This document shows positions 18,512 through 26,721 of a stretch of DNA of 64,000 nt, in pieces; the first letter of the stretch is position 1; each line of letters starts with the position of its first letter. Below the pieces are notes generated by a model. The model searched no databases and had not been told where the DNA came from. It saw only the letters and a list, made by a program, of their open reading frames with translations. The translations under genes were made by a program, and so were the position numbers. Where the stretch lies: contig NZ_JAAMPJ010000001.1 in the NCBI RefSeq assembly GCF_011067745.1, positions 186,001 through 250,000 on the forward strand. Direction: 5' to 3'. Origin of the DNA: Lentzea alba. Its GTDB lineage: Bacteria > Actinomycetota > Actinomycetes > Mycobacteriales > Pseudonocardiaceae.

Positions 18512-19220
18512 TCTCCTTGCGCAGGCGCAGCAACGCCCGGTGCTGAGCCACCCGCACCGCACCGGGCGTGGAACCGACCGCCTCGGCCGTCTCCTCCGCG
18601 GAAAGGCCCACCACCACACGCAGCACCACGATCTCGCGCTGCTTCTCGGGCAACACGCGCAGAAGCGTGGCCATCTGATCGGACAGTTCCCCCTGCATCG
18701 CCCGCTGTTCAGGTCCGGCCGCCGTGTCCATCGACTCCGGCACCTCGGGCACGGCCTCGGCGCGGTTGCGGGAGAAGTTCCGGAACGAATCGGCGACCTT
18801 GTGCGCCGCGATGCCGTAGACGAAGGCCAGGAACGGCCTGCCCTGGTCGCGGTACGAGGGCAGCGACGTCAGCACGGCCAGGCAGACCTCCTGTGCAACG
18901 TCGTCCGCCGACGCGAACGACCCGACGCGCGCGCGGCAGTACCGCACGACCAACGGCCGGATGGTGCCGAGGAGCCGTTCGATGGCCACGCGGTCACCAG
19001 CCACAGCGCGCGCGACGTGGTCGTCAGCGGCCTCCGGGCGGCTCGAGTAGTAGGTGGGCGGAGGCGGGTCAACGGGCGCCTTGGGAGCGTCAGCGGTCCG
19101 CTCGACCAACGAGTCGAGGGCGTGCGGCGTGACGTCGATCGAACCTCCGACCGAGGAGCCCTGAACGGCTTCCGCGGGAACCTTGCGGTGCAGACCGGGT
19201 GTGAACTCCACGCAGATCAC
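18492..19220 (-). CDS. ShbA-type ECF sigma factor (paralogue 1)
   Basis: A 242-residue sigma-70 family factor. Region 2 contains YCRARVG, ADDVAQEVCLAVLTSLPSY and GRPFLAFVYGIAAHKVAD; region 4 contains LPEKQREIVVLRVVVGLS and GSTPGAVRVAQHRAL. These match the actinobacterial ShbA group, which in Streptomyces transcribes the main sigma gene hrdB. The N-terminus has an extra 60-residue proline-rich tail compared with paralogues 2 and 3. GTG at 19220 overlaps the upstream sigma gene by GTGA, so the two are translationally coupled. Two close paralogues lie within 3.4 kb. Confidence 0.9.
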   Translation of the reverse strand: MICVEFTPGLHRKVPAEAVQGSSVGGSIDVTPHALDSLVERTADAPKAPVDPPPPTYYSSRPEAADDHVARAVAGDRVAIERLLGTIRPLVVRYCRARVGSFASADDVAQEVCLAVLTSLPSYRDQGRPFLAFVYGIAAHKVADSFRNFSRNRAEAVPEVPESMDTAAGPEQRAMQGELSDQMATLLRVLPEKQREIVVLRVVVGLSAEETAEAVGSTPGAVRVAQHRALLRLRKEISGASG

Positions 19221-19894
19221 CGTTCCTCGTCTGGAGGCCGGCGCACCGCAAGGCGCGCGCGCCGGATCCGTCCTTCGACCGCGCGCGGGGAGAGGCGCAA
19301 CAACTCACCGATCTCCGCATGCGAATAGCCCTGGTCATGGAGGAAGAGCAACCGCCTGTTGTCCTCGCTCAACGCGGCGAAGGCCGCGTTGGCCGCCGCC
19401 TGCTCGATCACCGCGTCCTCGGGAGTCCCCTCGGTCACGACGTTCTCGAGCGAGGCGAGGCTGTCCACGAGCCGCACGTCCTGCCAGCCGTGCGCATGCC
19501 TCTGCCAGCGCCGGTAGACATTCGGGAACGCGAGCACGCAGGCGTTGACGAAGTACTCCTTCAACGGCTGACCGCGCTCGACGGACCACTCCTTGCCGAG
19601 CAGTCCCCGGTCCCGGAAGTAGACGAAGCCCTCGAACACCGCGTCGCTCGCCAGTTCTTCGGCTTCTTGCCTCGTGATGTCCTGCTGATGCAGGTAACGG
19701 CCGTGCCGCCCGCACCGCGAGAACATCGCACCGGACCTCACGAGTTTGGTAACGATTGCGAGACCGTGTCCGAGAAGCTGACGGTGGAACTGGTCCCAGC
19801 GTGGCCCGGAGAGCCCTGACTCACGGAAGTGCTGCACGAGCACCCCGTCCATGCGCAGCCGATCGGCGGCGAGCGCTGAGTCCGAACTTCCCAT
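19217..19894 (-). CDS. Divergent sigma-70 family factor
   Basis: A 225-residue protein with a sigma-4-like helix-turn-helix at the end: ALSEDNRRLLFLHDQGYSHAEIGELL followed by SPRAVEGRIRRARLAV. The N-terminal half (EELASDAVFEGFVYFRDRGL, FPNVYRRWQRHA) fits region 2 but is much more divergent than the neighbouring ShbA group. ATG at 19894 has AGGGGG directly upstream. Its stop overlaps the start of paralogue 1. The leader shares a 16-bp motif with paralogue 3. It could be a specialised sigma factor or a sigma-like activator. Confidence 0.75.
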   Translation of the reverse strand: MGSSDSALAADRLRMDGVLVQHFRESGLSGPRWDQFHRQLLGHGLAIVTKLVRSGAMFSRCGRHGRYLHQQDITRQEAEELASDAVFEGFVYFRDRGLLGKEWSVERGQPLKEYFVNACVLAFPNVYRRWQRHAHGWQDVRLVDSLASLENVVTEGTPEDAVIEQAAANAAFAALSEDNRRLLFLHDQGYSHAEIGELLRLSPRAVEGRIRRARLAVRRPPDEER

Positions 19895-19996
19895 GCCCCC
19901 TGGTCCCTATGTCGGCGTCTTCCTGCCTCTAGGTATGTCGTTTGGGTGCGCCTACCCCACGCCCCCGCCCCCACTCGTCACGAATGCAAACGAACA

Positions 19997-20563
19997 TCAC
20001 CCGATCGGGACAGCAAGAGTGACGATTTCCTTCCGCAGGCGCCCAAGCGCGCGGTGCTGGGCCACCCGAACCGCACCCGGCGTCGACCCGACGGCCTCCG
20101 CGGTCTCCTCCGCCGACAGACCCACCACCACGCGCAGCACGAGAATCTCGCGCTGCTTCTCCGGCAGAAGGCGCAGCAGGTCTCCCAAGGCGCCGTTCAA
20201 CTCGCCCTGAAGGGCGAAATCCTCGGGCCCGAACCCACGCGAAGGCTGATCGGGCACATCCGCCGTTGGCTCCGCACGGTTACGAGCGAGCGCACGGTGC
20301 GCGTCGGCAACCTTGTGCGCAGCGATGCCGTAGACGAATGCCAGGAAGGGCCTGCCTTGCTCCCGGTAGTTCGGCAGCGCAGTCAGCACGGCGAGGCACA
20401 CGTCCTGCGCAACATCGTCCGCGGTTGTCGCCGAACGCCCCACACGTGCGCGACAGTACTTGACCACCAGCGGTCGCAGGTAGCGAAGTACCTGGTCAGT
20501 GGCCCTGGCATCGCCGTGCACGGCCAGACTGACCAGTTCCGCGGATAAAGCCGAACTCTCCAT
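19997..20563 (-). CDS. ShbA-type ECF sigma factor (paralogue 2)
   Basis: A 188-residue sigma factor nearly identical in its core to paralogues 1 and 3: YCRARVG, ADDVAQDVCLAVLTALPNY, AAHKVADAHRA, LPEKQREILVLRVVVGLS and GSTPGAVRVAQHRALG. ATG at 20563 (MESSALSAEL) is chosen because paralogue 3 starts the same way (MESSDLLASL); a GTG at 20614 is possible. Downstream of the methyltransferase stop there is an 84-bp gap, so it may have its own promoter. Confidence 0.88.
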   Translation of the reverse strand: MESSALSAELVSLAVHGDARATDQVLRYLRPLVVKYCRARVGRSATTADDVAQDVCLAVLTALPNYREQGRPFLAFVYGIAAHKVADAHRALARNRAEPTADVPDQPSRGFGPEDFALQGELNGALGDLLRLLPEKQREILVLRVVVGLSAEETAEAVGSTPGAVRVAQHRALGRLRKEIVTLAVPIG

Positions 20564-20647
20564 CCGAAGTGTCCCCTCGTCGACGTCCCAGAGAGGAGAC
20601 GTGCGACGCGTCACTCCTTATGCAGAAAGTAGGAAGAAAGTTCAACG

Positions 20648-21364
20648 TCACCCGTTTGCAGCAACCATCAGCGGTTGGTAATAGGCATGAGGCAACCACT
20701 CCACGTAACCGAAACCCGCGCGTTCCACCAATTCGGTGATTTCCTGACGGGTAATCGCCCAATACCGTGCTTTCCCCACGAGCACGCGCCACGCATCGGC
20801 TTCATGCAGGCGGAACATCTCCAGTTCGTACTGGTCGCCGTCCCAATGCCAGAGCTGGAACCACACGACCCGACCCGGCCCCACCAACGGAGGGGTCGAC
20901 AACGGTCGTTCGCGCCGGATCTCGTCGTAGTCGCGCGTCGAGAGCATGAGCCGGCCGCCAGGACGCAGCACACGACGCATCTCACGCAACGCCGCCAGCA
21001 TGTCGTCAGAGGTCAACAGGTGCGGCAGCGCGTTGTCAGCAGCCAGCACGACGTCGAACGAGGCATCAGCGAACGGCAGCGCACGCATGTCTGAGGCCAA
21101 CGAGGGCAATGAGACCCCACGCGCAGAAGCCTCCACACGAGCCCGAGAAGCTGCCTTGGGACTCAGGTCAGCACCCACGACCTCATAGCCGCGCAGCGCC
21201 AGCCCGATCGCTTGAGTGCCGATGCCACACGCACAGTCCAGAACGCGCGCGCCAGGTGGAATGAACTCGGCGAGCTGTGCGGCCTGCCGGGCCATCGACG
21301 CGTCCCAGTCCGAAAACATCAGGTCGTACGTCCCGGCCAACTCGTCGTAGAAGGCGCCGGTCAA
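20648..21364 (-). CDS. SAM-dependent class I methyltransferase
   Basis: A 238-residue small-molecule methyltransferase. The SAM motifs are VLDCACGIGTQAIGLAL (motif I), VVGADLSPKA (motif II) and LRPGGRLMLSTRDYDEI (post III). The N-terminus FYDELAGTYDLMFSDW resembles glycine/sarcosine N-methyltransferases. Translation starts at TTG 21364, overlapping the stop of sigma paralogue 3 by TTGA with GGAG upstream, so it is coupled to that sigma gene. Its role beside three sigma genes is unknown. Confidence 0.85.
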   Translation of the reverse strand: MTGAFYDELAGTYDLMFSDWDASMARQAAQLAEFIPPGARVLDCACGIGTQAIGLALRGYEVVGADLSPKAASRARVEASARGVSLPSLASDMRALPFADASFDVVLAADNALPHLLTSDDMLAALREMRRVLRPGGRLMLSTRDYDEIRRERPLSTPPLVGPGRVVWFQLWHWDGDQYELEMFRLHEADAWRVLVGKARYWAITRQEITELVERAGFGYVEWLPHAYYQPLMVAANG

Positions 21365-21930
21365 ATCAGCTCCTCAACCCCCACGGACGACCGCAGCTTC
21401 GCCAGCGCGCGGTGCTGAGCCACCCGGACGGCGCCCGGCGTCGACCCGACGGCCTCGGCCGTCTCCTCCGCCGACAGCCCGACCACGACGCGCAGCAACA
21501 GGATCTCGCGCTGCTTGTCCGGCAGCACCAGGAGCAACTGACCCAACCGCGCCGAGAGCGACCCGAGCAGCGCGTTCTCCTCCGGATCGATGGCCTGCGA
21601 CGGCCCGTCCGGCACCTCGGCGACCGGCTCGGAACGGTTGCGCGCCGACACCCGGTGCGCGTCCGCCACCTTGTGCGCGGCGATGCCGTACACGAACGCG
21701 AGGAACGGTCGTCCCTGCTCGCGGTAGCTGGGCAACGCCGTGAGGACCGCCAGGCAGACTTCCTGCGCCACGTCGTCCGCCGACGCGTACGCCCGTTCGT
21801 TGCGACCGACGCGCGCACGGCAGTAACGCGACACGAGTGGTCGGACGGACGCCAGCAGCCGATCGACGGCACGCCGGTCACCCGCAACAGCCTCGTTCAC
21901 GAGCGAGGCGAGCAGGTCCGAACTTTCCAT
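21361..21930 (-). CDS. ShbA-type ECF sigma factor (paralogue 3)
   Basis: A 189-residue sigma factor with the same core as paralogues 1 and 2 (RPLVSRYCRARVG, ADDVAQEVCLAVLTALPSY, LPDKQREILLLRVVVGLS, GSTPGAVRVAQHRALAKL). ATG at 21930 gives MESSDLLASLVNEAV; the frame remains open far upstream but without family similarity. The leader shares GGTCCCTAYGTCGGC (plus-strand reading) and GTCGTTTGGG with the divergent sigma gene at 19217, suggesting co-regulation. Confidence 0.9.
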   Translation of the reverse strand: MESSDLLASLVNEAVAGDRRAVDRLLASVRPLVSRYCRARVGRNERAYASADDVAQEVCLAVLTALPSYREQGRPFLAFVYGIAAHKVADAHRVSARNRSEPVAEVPDGPSQAIDPEENALLGSLSARLGQLLLVLPDKQREILLLRVVVGLSAEETAEAVGSTPGAVRVAQHRALAKLRSSVGVEELI

Positions 21931-22030
21931 GGCGTTGGTCCCTACGTCGGCAGCGGAGACTCTCATCTTTCGCCGCAAAGTCGTTTGGGACCACTCATCA
22001 GGGACATGAAAGACCCGAATGCGAACGCTT

Positions 22031-22750
22031 TCAGACTGTGCGGCGGGCGAGCACGTGCAGGCGGGCGGCGACGTCTCGGAGCGGGGACCGCGTGGCGGCG
22101 GCCAGTTCCAGCTCGGCGAGCGCGTCGGCAGCGCCCGGATTCGTGTCCAGCACGACGCCGGGCACGAGATCGGAAACAATGCCATGTCCTTGCAGGAGCT
22201 CGACAGAAAGCCCCGCCTCGAGAACCAGCTTCTCGAGACCCGGGACGTCGAACCGGCGCTGCAACGGGTCTCGCGTGCCCGCCAGCTGACCGGCGTCGTC
22301 GTCCAGCAACCTCCGGGCGTCGACGATACGGCCGGCGATCGCGCGGTGCAGGATCGCGGCGAACCTGTTGGCGACCAGGACCGACACCGCACCGCCCGGC
22401 GCGACGGCGGTGGCCAGCGAGGACAGCGCGGCCGGGGCGTCGTCGACGACCTCCAGCAGCCCGTGCGCCAGCACCAGATCCGCCTCACCAGCGGGAACGC
22501 CCAACGAGTCGGTGTCGCCCTGGACCGCGTTGATGGTCACGCCGGCCTCACGCGCACGGGTGTGCAGCGTGGCCAGTGCGTTCGGTGATGGCTCAACGAC
22601 CGTGACCGCGCACCCCGCCGCAGCGAGAGGCACGGCCCAGACGCCGCTGCCACCACCAACGTCGAGCACGCGCGGTGGTTCTCCACCTCTGCGCTCTCTC
22701 GCGGCGGCCAATTCGGCGTCGAGCACCCTGTGTACGGCGTCCGGTCGCAT
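22031..22750 (-). CDS. SAM-dependent methyltransferase, SmtA/CmoA-like
   Basis: A 239-residue methyltransferase: VLDVGGGSGVWAVPLAAAG (motif I), VTVVEPSPNAL (motif II), DLVLAHGLLEVVDD and VAPGGAVSVLVAN. The pattern resembles CmoA/SmtA-type enzymes often found beside parA-like genes in actinobacteria. ATG at 22750 follows TACTCT plus 7 nt, a possible leaderless start. It is divergent from the ParA-like gene with only 33 bp between starts. Substrate unknown. Confidence 0.85.
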   Translation of the reverse strand: MRPDAVHRVLDAELAAARERRGGEPPRVLDVGGGSGVWAVPLAAAGCAVTVVEPSPNALATLHTRAREAGVTINAVQGDTDSLGVPAGEADLVLAHGLLEVVDDAPAALSSLATAVAPGGAVSVLVANRFAAILHRAIAGRIVDARRLLDDDAGQLAGTRDPLQRRFDVPGLEKLVLEAGLSVELLQGHGIVSDLVPGVVLDTNPGAADALAELELAAATRSPLRDVAARLHVLARRTV

Positions 22751-22783
22751 GGCACTAAGAGTAGGAGACCCTAGAGTAGGTCT

Positions 22784-23629
22784 GTGCATACGGTGTCCGT
22801 GCTCAGCCTCAAGGGAGGCGTCGGCAAGACGACGGTGGTGCTCGGCCTCGCCTCGGCCGCTCTCCGTCGTGGCGTTCGCACGCTGGTGATCGATCTTGAT
22901 CCGCAGTGCAACGCCACGTCGACGCTGGAGCCCGAGGAGTCCAAGGCGAGCATCTACGACGTTCTGCAGGACCCGTCCGAGGAGAACCTCGAGCAGGCGA
23001 TCCGCCCCAGCAGGTGGGGTGACGGCATCGACGTGCTGTCCGGGTCCGAGGACGCCGAGCTGCTCAACCACCCGGATCCGAACGAGTCGCGGCTGCACCG
23101 GCTGAAAGACGCGTTGCGCACGTTGCGGGACATGTACGACGAGTTCCCGTACCACCTGGTGCTGCTCGACTGCCCGCCGTCGCTGGGCCAGCTGACCCGC
23201 TCGGCGCTGGTGGCAGCCGACCGCGCGTTACTGGTCACCGAACCGACGATGTTCGCCGTGGCAGGCGTGCAGCGGGCGTTCGAGGCGGTGCAGAACGAGC
23301 GTGAGAGCAACAACGCCGATTTGCAGCCGTTGGGTGTCGTGGTGAACCGCGTGCGGCCGCGCTCGCACGAACACCAGTTCCGCATTGAGGAGCTGCGCGA
23401 CATCTTCGGTCCGTTGGTGATGCCGGTGGCGTTGCCGGACCGTCTCGCCGTGCAGCAGGCTCAGGGCGCGTGCATGCCGATCCACGAGTGGGGCACGCCG
23501 GGCGCACGTGAGGTGGCGCTGGCGTTCAACCTGCTGCTCGCCCGCATCCAGCGCATCTCCCGCAGCCGCCGTCGCGCGGTGCACCAGGACTTCGACGACG
23601 ACGAGATCCAGGAAGCGGTGGATGCCTGA
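22784..23629 (+). CDS. ParA/Soj-like ATPase
   Basis: A 281-residue P-loop ATPase of the ParA/MinD group. The deviant Walker A SLKGGVGKTTVV is near residue 8, VIDLDPQCNATST is the switch/Walker A' region, and LVLLDCPPSLGQL is Walker B. No ParB or parS-like site is adjacent, and the gene runs into nei with an 8-bp overlap. GTG at 22784 follows TAGAGT and exactly 6 nt, a leaderless arrangement. It is probably an orphan ParA positioning some other cargo. Confidence 0.88.
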   Translation: MHTVSVLSLKGGVGKTTVVLGLASAALRRGVRTLVIDLDPQCNATSTLEPEESKASIYDVLQDPSEENLEQAIRPSRWGDGIDVLSGSEDAELLNHPDPNESRLHRLKDALRTLRDMYDEFPYHLVLLDCPPSLGQLTRSALVAADRALLVTEPTMFAVAGVQRAFEAVQNERESNNADLQPLGVVVNRVRPRSHEHQFRIEELRDIFGPLVMPVALPDRLAVQQAQGACMPIHEWGTPGAREVALAFNLLLARIQRISRSRRRAVHQDFDDDEIQEAVDA

Positions 23630-24383
23630 GGGCGACACCGTCTTCCTCGCCGGCCAGCGGATGCACGAGGCGCTGACCGGGAAGACGCTGCGCCGCGGCG
23701 AGCTGCGGCACCCTCGACTGTCGACACTGGATCTGGCGGGCCTGGACGTGCTCGGCGTGCGCACGTACGGCAAGCACATGTTCACCCGCTTCTCCGACGG
23801 CAACAGTCTGCGCAGCCACTTCCGGATGGACGGCGCGTGGCACCTCTACCGGCCCGGCGAGCGCTGGCGGCGACCCGCCCACCAGGCCCGCGCCGTGTTC
23901 GAGGTGGACGACCGGCAGGCCATCGGATTCGCGTTGCACGACATGGAGTTCGTACCGACCTCCCGAGAAGATGAGTTGATTTCGCATCTCGGGCCGGACC
24001 TGCTTTCCGCGGAGTTCGACGCCGCTGAGGCCGTTCGGCGGTTGACCGCGGATCCCTCACGACCGGTCGGTCTCGCATTGTTGGACCAACGGGTGATGGC
24101 CGGCGTCGGCAATCTCTACCGTGCGGAAGTTTGTTTCCTGTTAGGCGTTCTGCCGACGGCACCTGTGTCATCTGTGGATGCCTCACGTGCAGTTGCGTTG
24201 TCACGCAAGCTGTTGCAGGCGAACCAGTGGCGGCCAGAACAGATCACGACCGGTGACCGGCGCGTCCAGCACTACGTTTTCGAGCGCACCGGCAAACCCT
24301 GTTTGCGTTGCGGCACAAGAGTCCGATCGGGCGAGTTCGAGACCAGATTTGTGTACTTCTGCCCAAAATGCCAATCCGGTTGA
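23622..24383 (+). CDS. nei: Endonuclease VIII-type DNA glycosylase (Fpg/Nei family)
   Basis: A 253-residue base-excision glycosylase/AP lyase. After Met1 the catalytic Pro2 and Glu3 are present (PEGDTVFLAGQRM), with LRSHFRMDGAWHLY, and QRVMAGVGNLYRAEVCF of the helix-two-turn-helix. The C-terminal zinc finger is CLRC...CPKC (about residues 222-250). PEGDT rather than PELPE points to the Nei rather than Fpg branch. It overlaps the ParA-like gene by 8 bp, so they are co-translated. Confidence 0.92.
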   Translation: MPEGDTVFLAGQRMHEALTGKTLRRGELRHPRLSTLDLAGLDVLGVRTYGKHMFTRFSDGNSLRSHFRMDGAWHLYRPGERWRRPAHQARAVFEVDDRQAIGFALHDMEFVPTSREDELISHLGPDLLSAEFDAAEAVRRLTADPSRPVGLALLDQRVMAGVGNLYRAEVCFLLGVLPTAPVSSVDASRAVALSRKLLQANQWRPEQITTGDRRVQHYVFERTGKPCLRCGTRVRSGEFETRFVYFCPKCQSG

Positions 24384-25654
24384 ACCGAGACGGTCTCCCG
24401 CCCGTGTCCCTCGACATGGCGGTAAATCTGGATGCGCTGCGCCCGGGCTTCACCGACGACCCGTACTCGGTGCTGAAGAGCCTGCGCGAGTCAGGTCCCG
24501 TGCACCGGGTCGAGACCCTCGGTGTGCCCATGTGGCTTGTGACTCGCTATCCCGACGTGCGCGCGGCGCTGGACAACCCGCTGTTGTCCTCGCACGGCTC
24601 CGCGCTCGCCGAGCCCCTGCGCGGCCATCCGCACTTCGCCTCCTGGTGGTTCGGCGATCTGTCGGACCACATGATGAACAGCGACGAGCCCGACCACACC
24701 CGCCTGCGACGCGCGGTGTCGAGCGAGCTCACGCCGCGCCGCATCGCCGCCCTGCGTCCCCGCGTCGAGCAGCTGGCGGCCTCACTGGCCGACTCCTTCG
24801 TCGAGGCCGGGAGCTGCGACCTGATCGCGGACTTCGCGGCGCCGCTGCCGATCACCGTGATCATGGAACTGCTCGGCGTGCCGGCCGTCGACCAGGAGAA
24901 CTTCCGGTACTGGGCCGACGTCGTCACGGGCCTGGCCGACGGCGACGCGGCCTCGGCCCGCGAGGAGACCTCCGGCTACCTGCACGACCTCGTGACGCAC
25001 AAACGGACGTCCGGTGACGACGACCTGATCGGCGCCTTGGCTCGCGCGACCGGCGATGCCGCGTTGTCCGACCGGGAGCTGGCCTCGCTGTCGTTCCTGC
25101 TGCTCGTGGCGGGCTACACGACCGCCGTCGACCTGGTCGGCAACGGCGCGCTGGCGTTGCTGCGCCACCCCGAGCAGCTCGAACTGCTGCAACGCTCGTC
25201 GTCGCTGCTGCCCGGCGCCATCGAGGAGTTCCTGCGGTTCGACGGCCCCACCTCGCACCTGCTGCGGTTCGCCGCGCAGCCGCTGACGATCGGCGGCGTG
25301 CAGATCCCGGCCGGCGACGTCGTGCTGCTGTCGCTGGCCTCGGCCGAGCACGACGGCAACCGGTACCCGCGGGCGGACCAGCTCAACATCGAACGGGCAG
25401 ACCGCCAGCACCTGGCGTTCGGCCACGGCATCCACTTCTGCCTCGGCGCACCGCTGGCCCGGCTGCAGGGCGAGGTGGCGTTCCGGACGCTGCTGGACCG
25501 CTGCGCCGGGTTGGCCCTGGACCCCGCGCAGCCGCTGGGGTGGCGGGTGTCGCTGGGCAGCCGCGGGTTGCGGACCCTGCCGGTGACGTTCCGGACCAAG
25601 CCGACGATGCCGCTCGACGAGCAGGCGACGATCAAGGTGCCCAAGCCGATGTAA
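24368..25654 (+). CDS. Cytochrome P450
   Basis: A 428-residue bacterial P450. The I-helix oxygen-activation motif is AGYTT (about 248-252), the K-helix ExxR is E287-R290 (EEFLRFDGP), and the heme loop is FGHGIHFCLGA with the iron-ligand C358. The sequence looks like the CYP107/CYP105 range of actinobacterial P450s; a specific substrate cannot be given. The start is uncertain: ATG 24368 overlaps nei by 16 bp, while GTG 24404 or ATG 24416 would trim up to 16 residues. No ferredoxin gene is adjacent. Confidence 0.93.
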   Translation: MPIRLNRDGLPPVSLDMAVNLDALRPGFTDDPYSVLKSLRESGPVHRVETLGVPMWLVTRYPDVRAALDNPLLSSHGSALAEPLRGHPHFASWWFGDLSDHMMNSDEPDHTRLRRAVSSELTPRRIAALRPRVEQLAASLADSFVEAGSCDLIADFAAPLPITVIMELLGVPAVDQENFRYWADVVTGLADGDAASAREETSGYLHDLVTHKRTSGDDDLIGALARATGDAALSDRELASLSFLLLVAGYTTAVDLVGNGALALLRHPEQLELLQRSSSLLPGAIEEFLRFDGPTSHLLRFAAQPLTIGGVQIPAGDVVLLSLASAEHDGNRYPRADQLNIERADRQHLAFGHGIHFCLGAPLARLQGEVAFRTLLDRCAGLALDPAQPLGWRVSLGSRGLRTLPVTFRTKPTMPLDEQATIKVPKPM

Positions 25655-25684
25655 CGGCATTGCTGGAAGTCGGCAACCATCAGC

Positions 25685-26164
25685 GTGAGTCAGCCGATGA
25701 CAGTTCCAGTTCCAGTCCATCCGCCGCCGGTGACACCCGCGGCAGTCGCGTTCGAGGCCATCTACCAGGCCGAATTCGACGTCGTGATGGCGTACTTCGC
25801 CCGGCGCACCGCCGACCCGCAGACCGCGGCCGACCTGACCGCGGACACTTTCGTCGCGGCTATCACGTCGTTCAGCACGTTCAACCGCTCGAAGGGCACC
25901 GCCCGATCCTGGCTGCTGGGCATCGGCCGCCGGGTCTTCGCGCAGCACTGCGAGGCCGTCACCCGCGGCCGGGACGTGGTCGTGCGCATGCACGGCCGCC
26001 GCGTGCTGTCCGGTCACGACATCGACGACCTGGTCGGCCGCATCGACGCCGAACGCAAAGGCCGCGAACTGATCAAGGAAGCCGCGGCCGCGCTGGGCGT
26101 CTCGTCCGGCGCGTTGCGGATCAGGCTCTTCCGCGCACACGGCAAGTTGAGGGGGCAGGCATGA
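25685..26164 (+). CDS. ECF sigma factor with a shortened region 4
   Basis: A 159-residue ECF-type sigma factor. Region 2 is intact (AFEAIYQAEFDVVMAYFARRT, AADLTADTFVAAITSF, ARSWLLGIGRRV). In region 4 the DNA-recognition helix is present (ALGVSSGALRIRLFRAHGKL), but the usual preceding helix block (LPxxxREVLxLxxxxGLTxxE) is absent: GRELIKEAAAALGV joins the linker straight to the recognition part, about 25-30 residues short and in frame. GTG at 25685 is used; ATG at 25697 is possible. It overlaps the next gene by ATGA. Confidence 0.75.
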   Translation: MSQPMTVPVPVHPPPVTPAAVAFEAIYQAEFDVVMAYFARRTADPQTAADLTADTFVAAITSFSTFNRSKGTARSWLLGIGRRVFAQHCEAVTRGRDVVVRMHGRRVLSGHDIDDLVGRIDAERKGRELIKEAAAALGVSSGALRIRLFRAHGKLRGQA

Positions 26165-26679
26165 CTTTCAAGGACGACCTTCTGGACAACCTGATGCGCG
26201 AGCACGGGCCGACGGTGGCCGAACCCGAGGCGTCGAAGCGTTCGACCAGGCCGGTGCTCGTGGCGGCCGGTGCGCTGGCGGTCGCGGGCGCGGCCACCGT
26301 GGCGATCACCATGACCGGCAACTCCCCGGAGGCGTACGCGGTCACCAAGAACGCCGACGGCAGTGTCACGGTGACCGTCAGGGACATCAAAGGGATCGCG
26401 CCGGCCAACGCCAAGCTGCGCGAGTACGGGATCGGCGCGAAAGCGGTGCCGATGTCACGTGAGTGCGCTCCGCTCGACGAGAGCAAGCTGGACCTCCTCG
26501 GCGGCTACCAGGTGCCCCGCACCGCGGAAGGCTCGGTGACGATGAGCCCTGGCGACATCCCGCCTGGCTACACGGTGCTGCTGGGCGTCTCGAACCTGCC
26601 GGGCCGCGGCAGCGGGTTCTCCATCACCGGTCCGCACCGCGACCCGGCGCCAGACTGCCTCGCCGAGGTCGGCAGCTGA
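26161..26679 (+). CDS. Membrane-anchored protein partnered with the ECF sigma factor
   Basis: A 172-residue protein with a short cytoplasmic N-terminus (MTFKDDLLDNLMREHG), one TM helix (about residues 32-52, VLVAAGALAVAGAATVAITM) and an extracytoplasmic domain. Its start overlaps the sigma stop by ATGA. The position suggests an anti-sigma or signal-sensing partner, but it has no ZAS zinc motif. Function unassigned. Confidence 0.7.
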   Translation: MTFKDDLLDNLMREHGPTVAEPEASKRSTRPVLVAAGALAVAGAATVAITMTGNSPEAYAVTKNADGSVTVTVRDIKGIAPANAKLREYGIGAKAVPMSRECAPLDESKLDLLGGYQVPRTAEGSVTMSPGDIPPGYTVLLGVSNLPGRGSGFSITGPHRDPAPDCLAEVGS

Positions 26680-26721
26680 GGGCCGCGCGCCCACCCTGAA
26701 CTGGCGTTATAGGGTGGGCGC

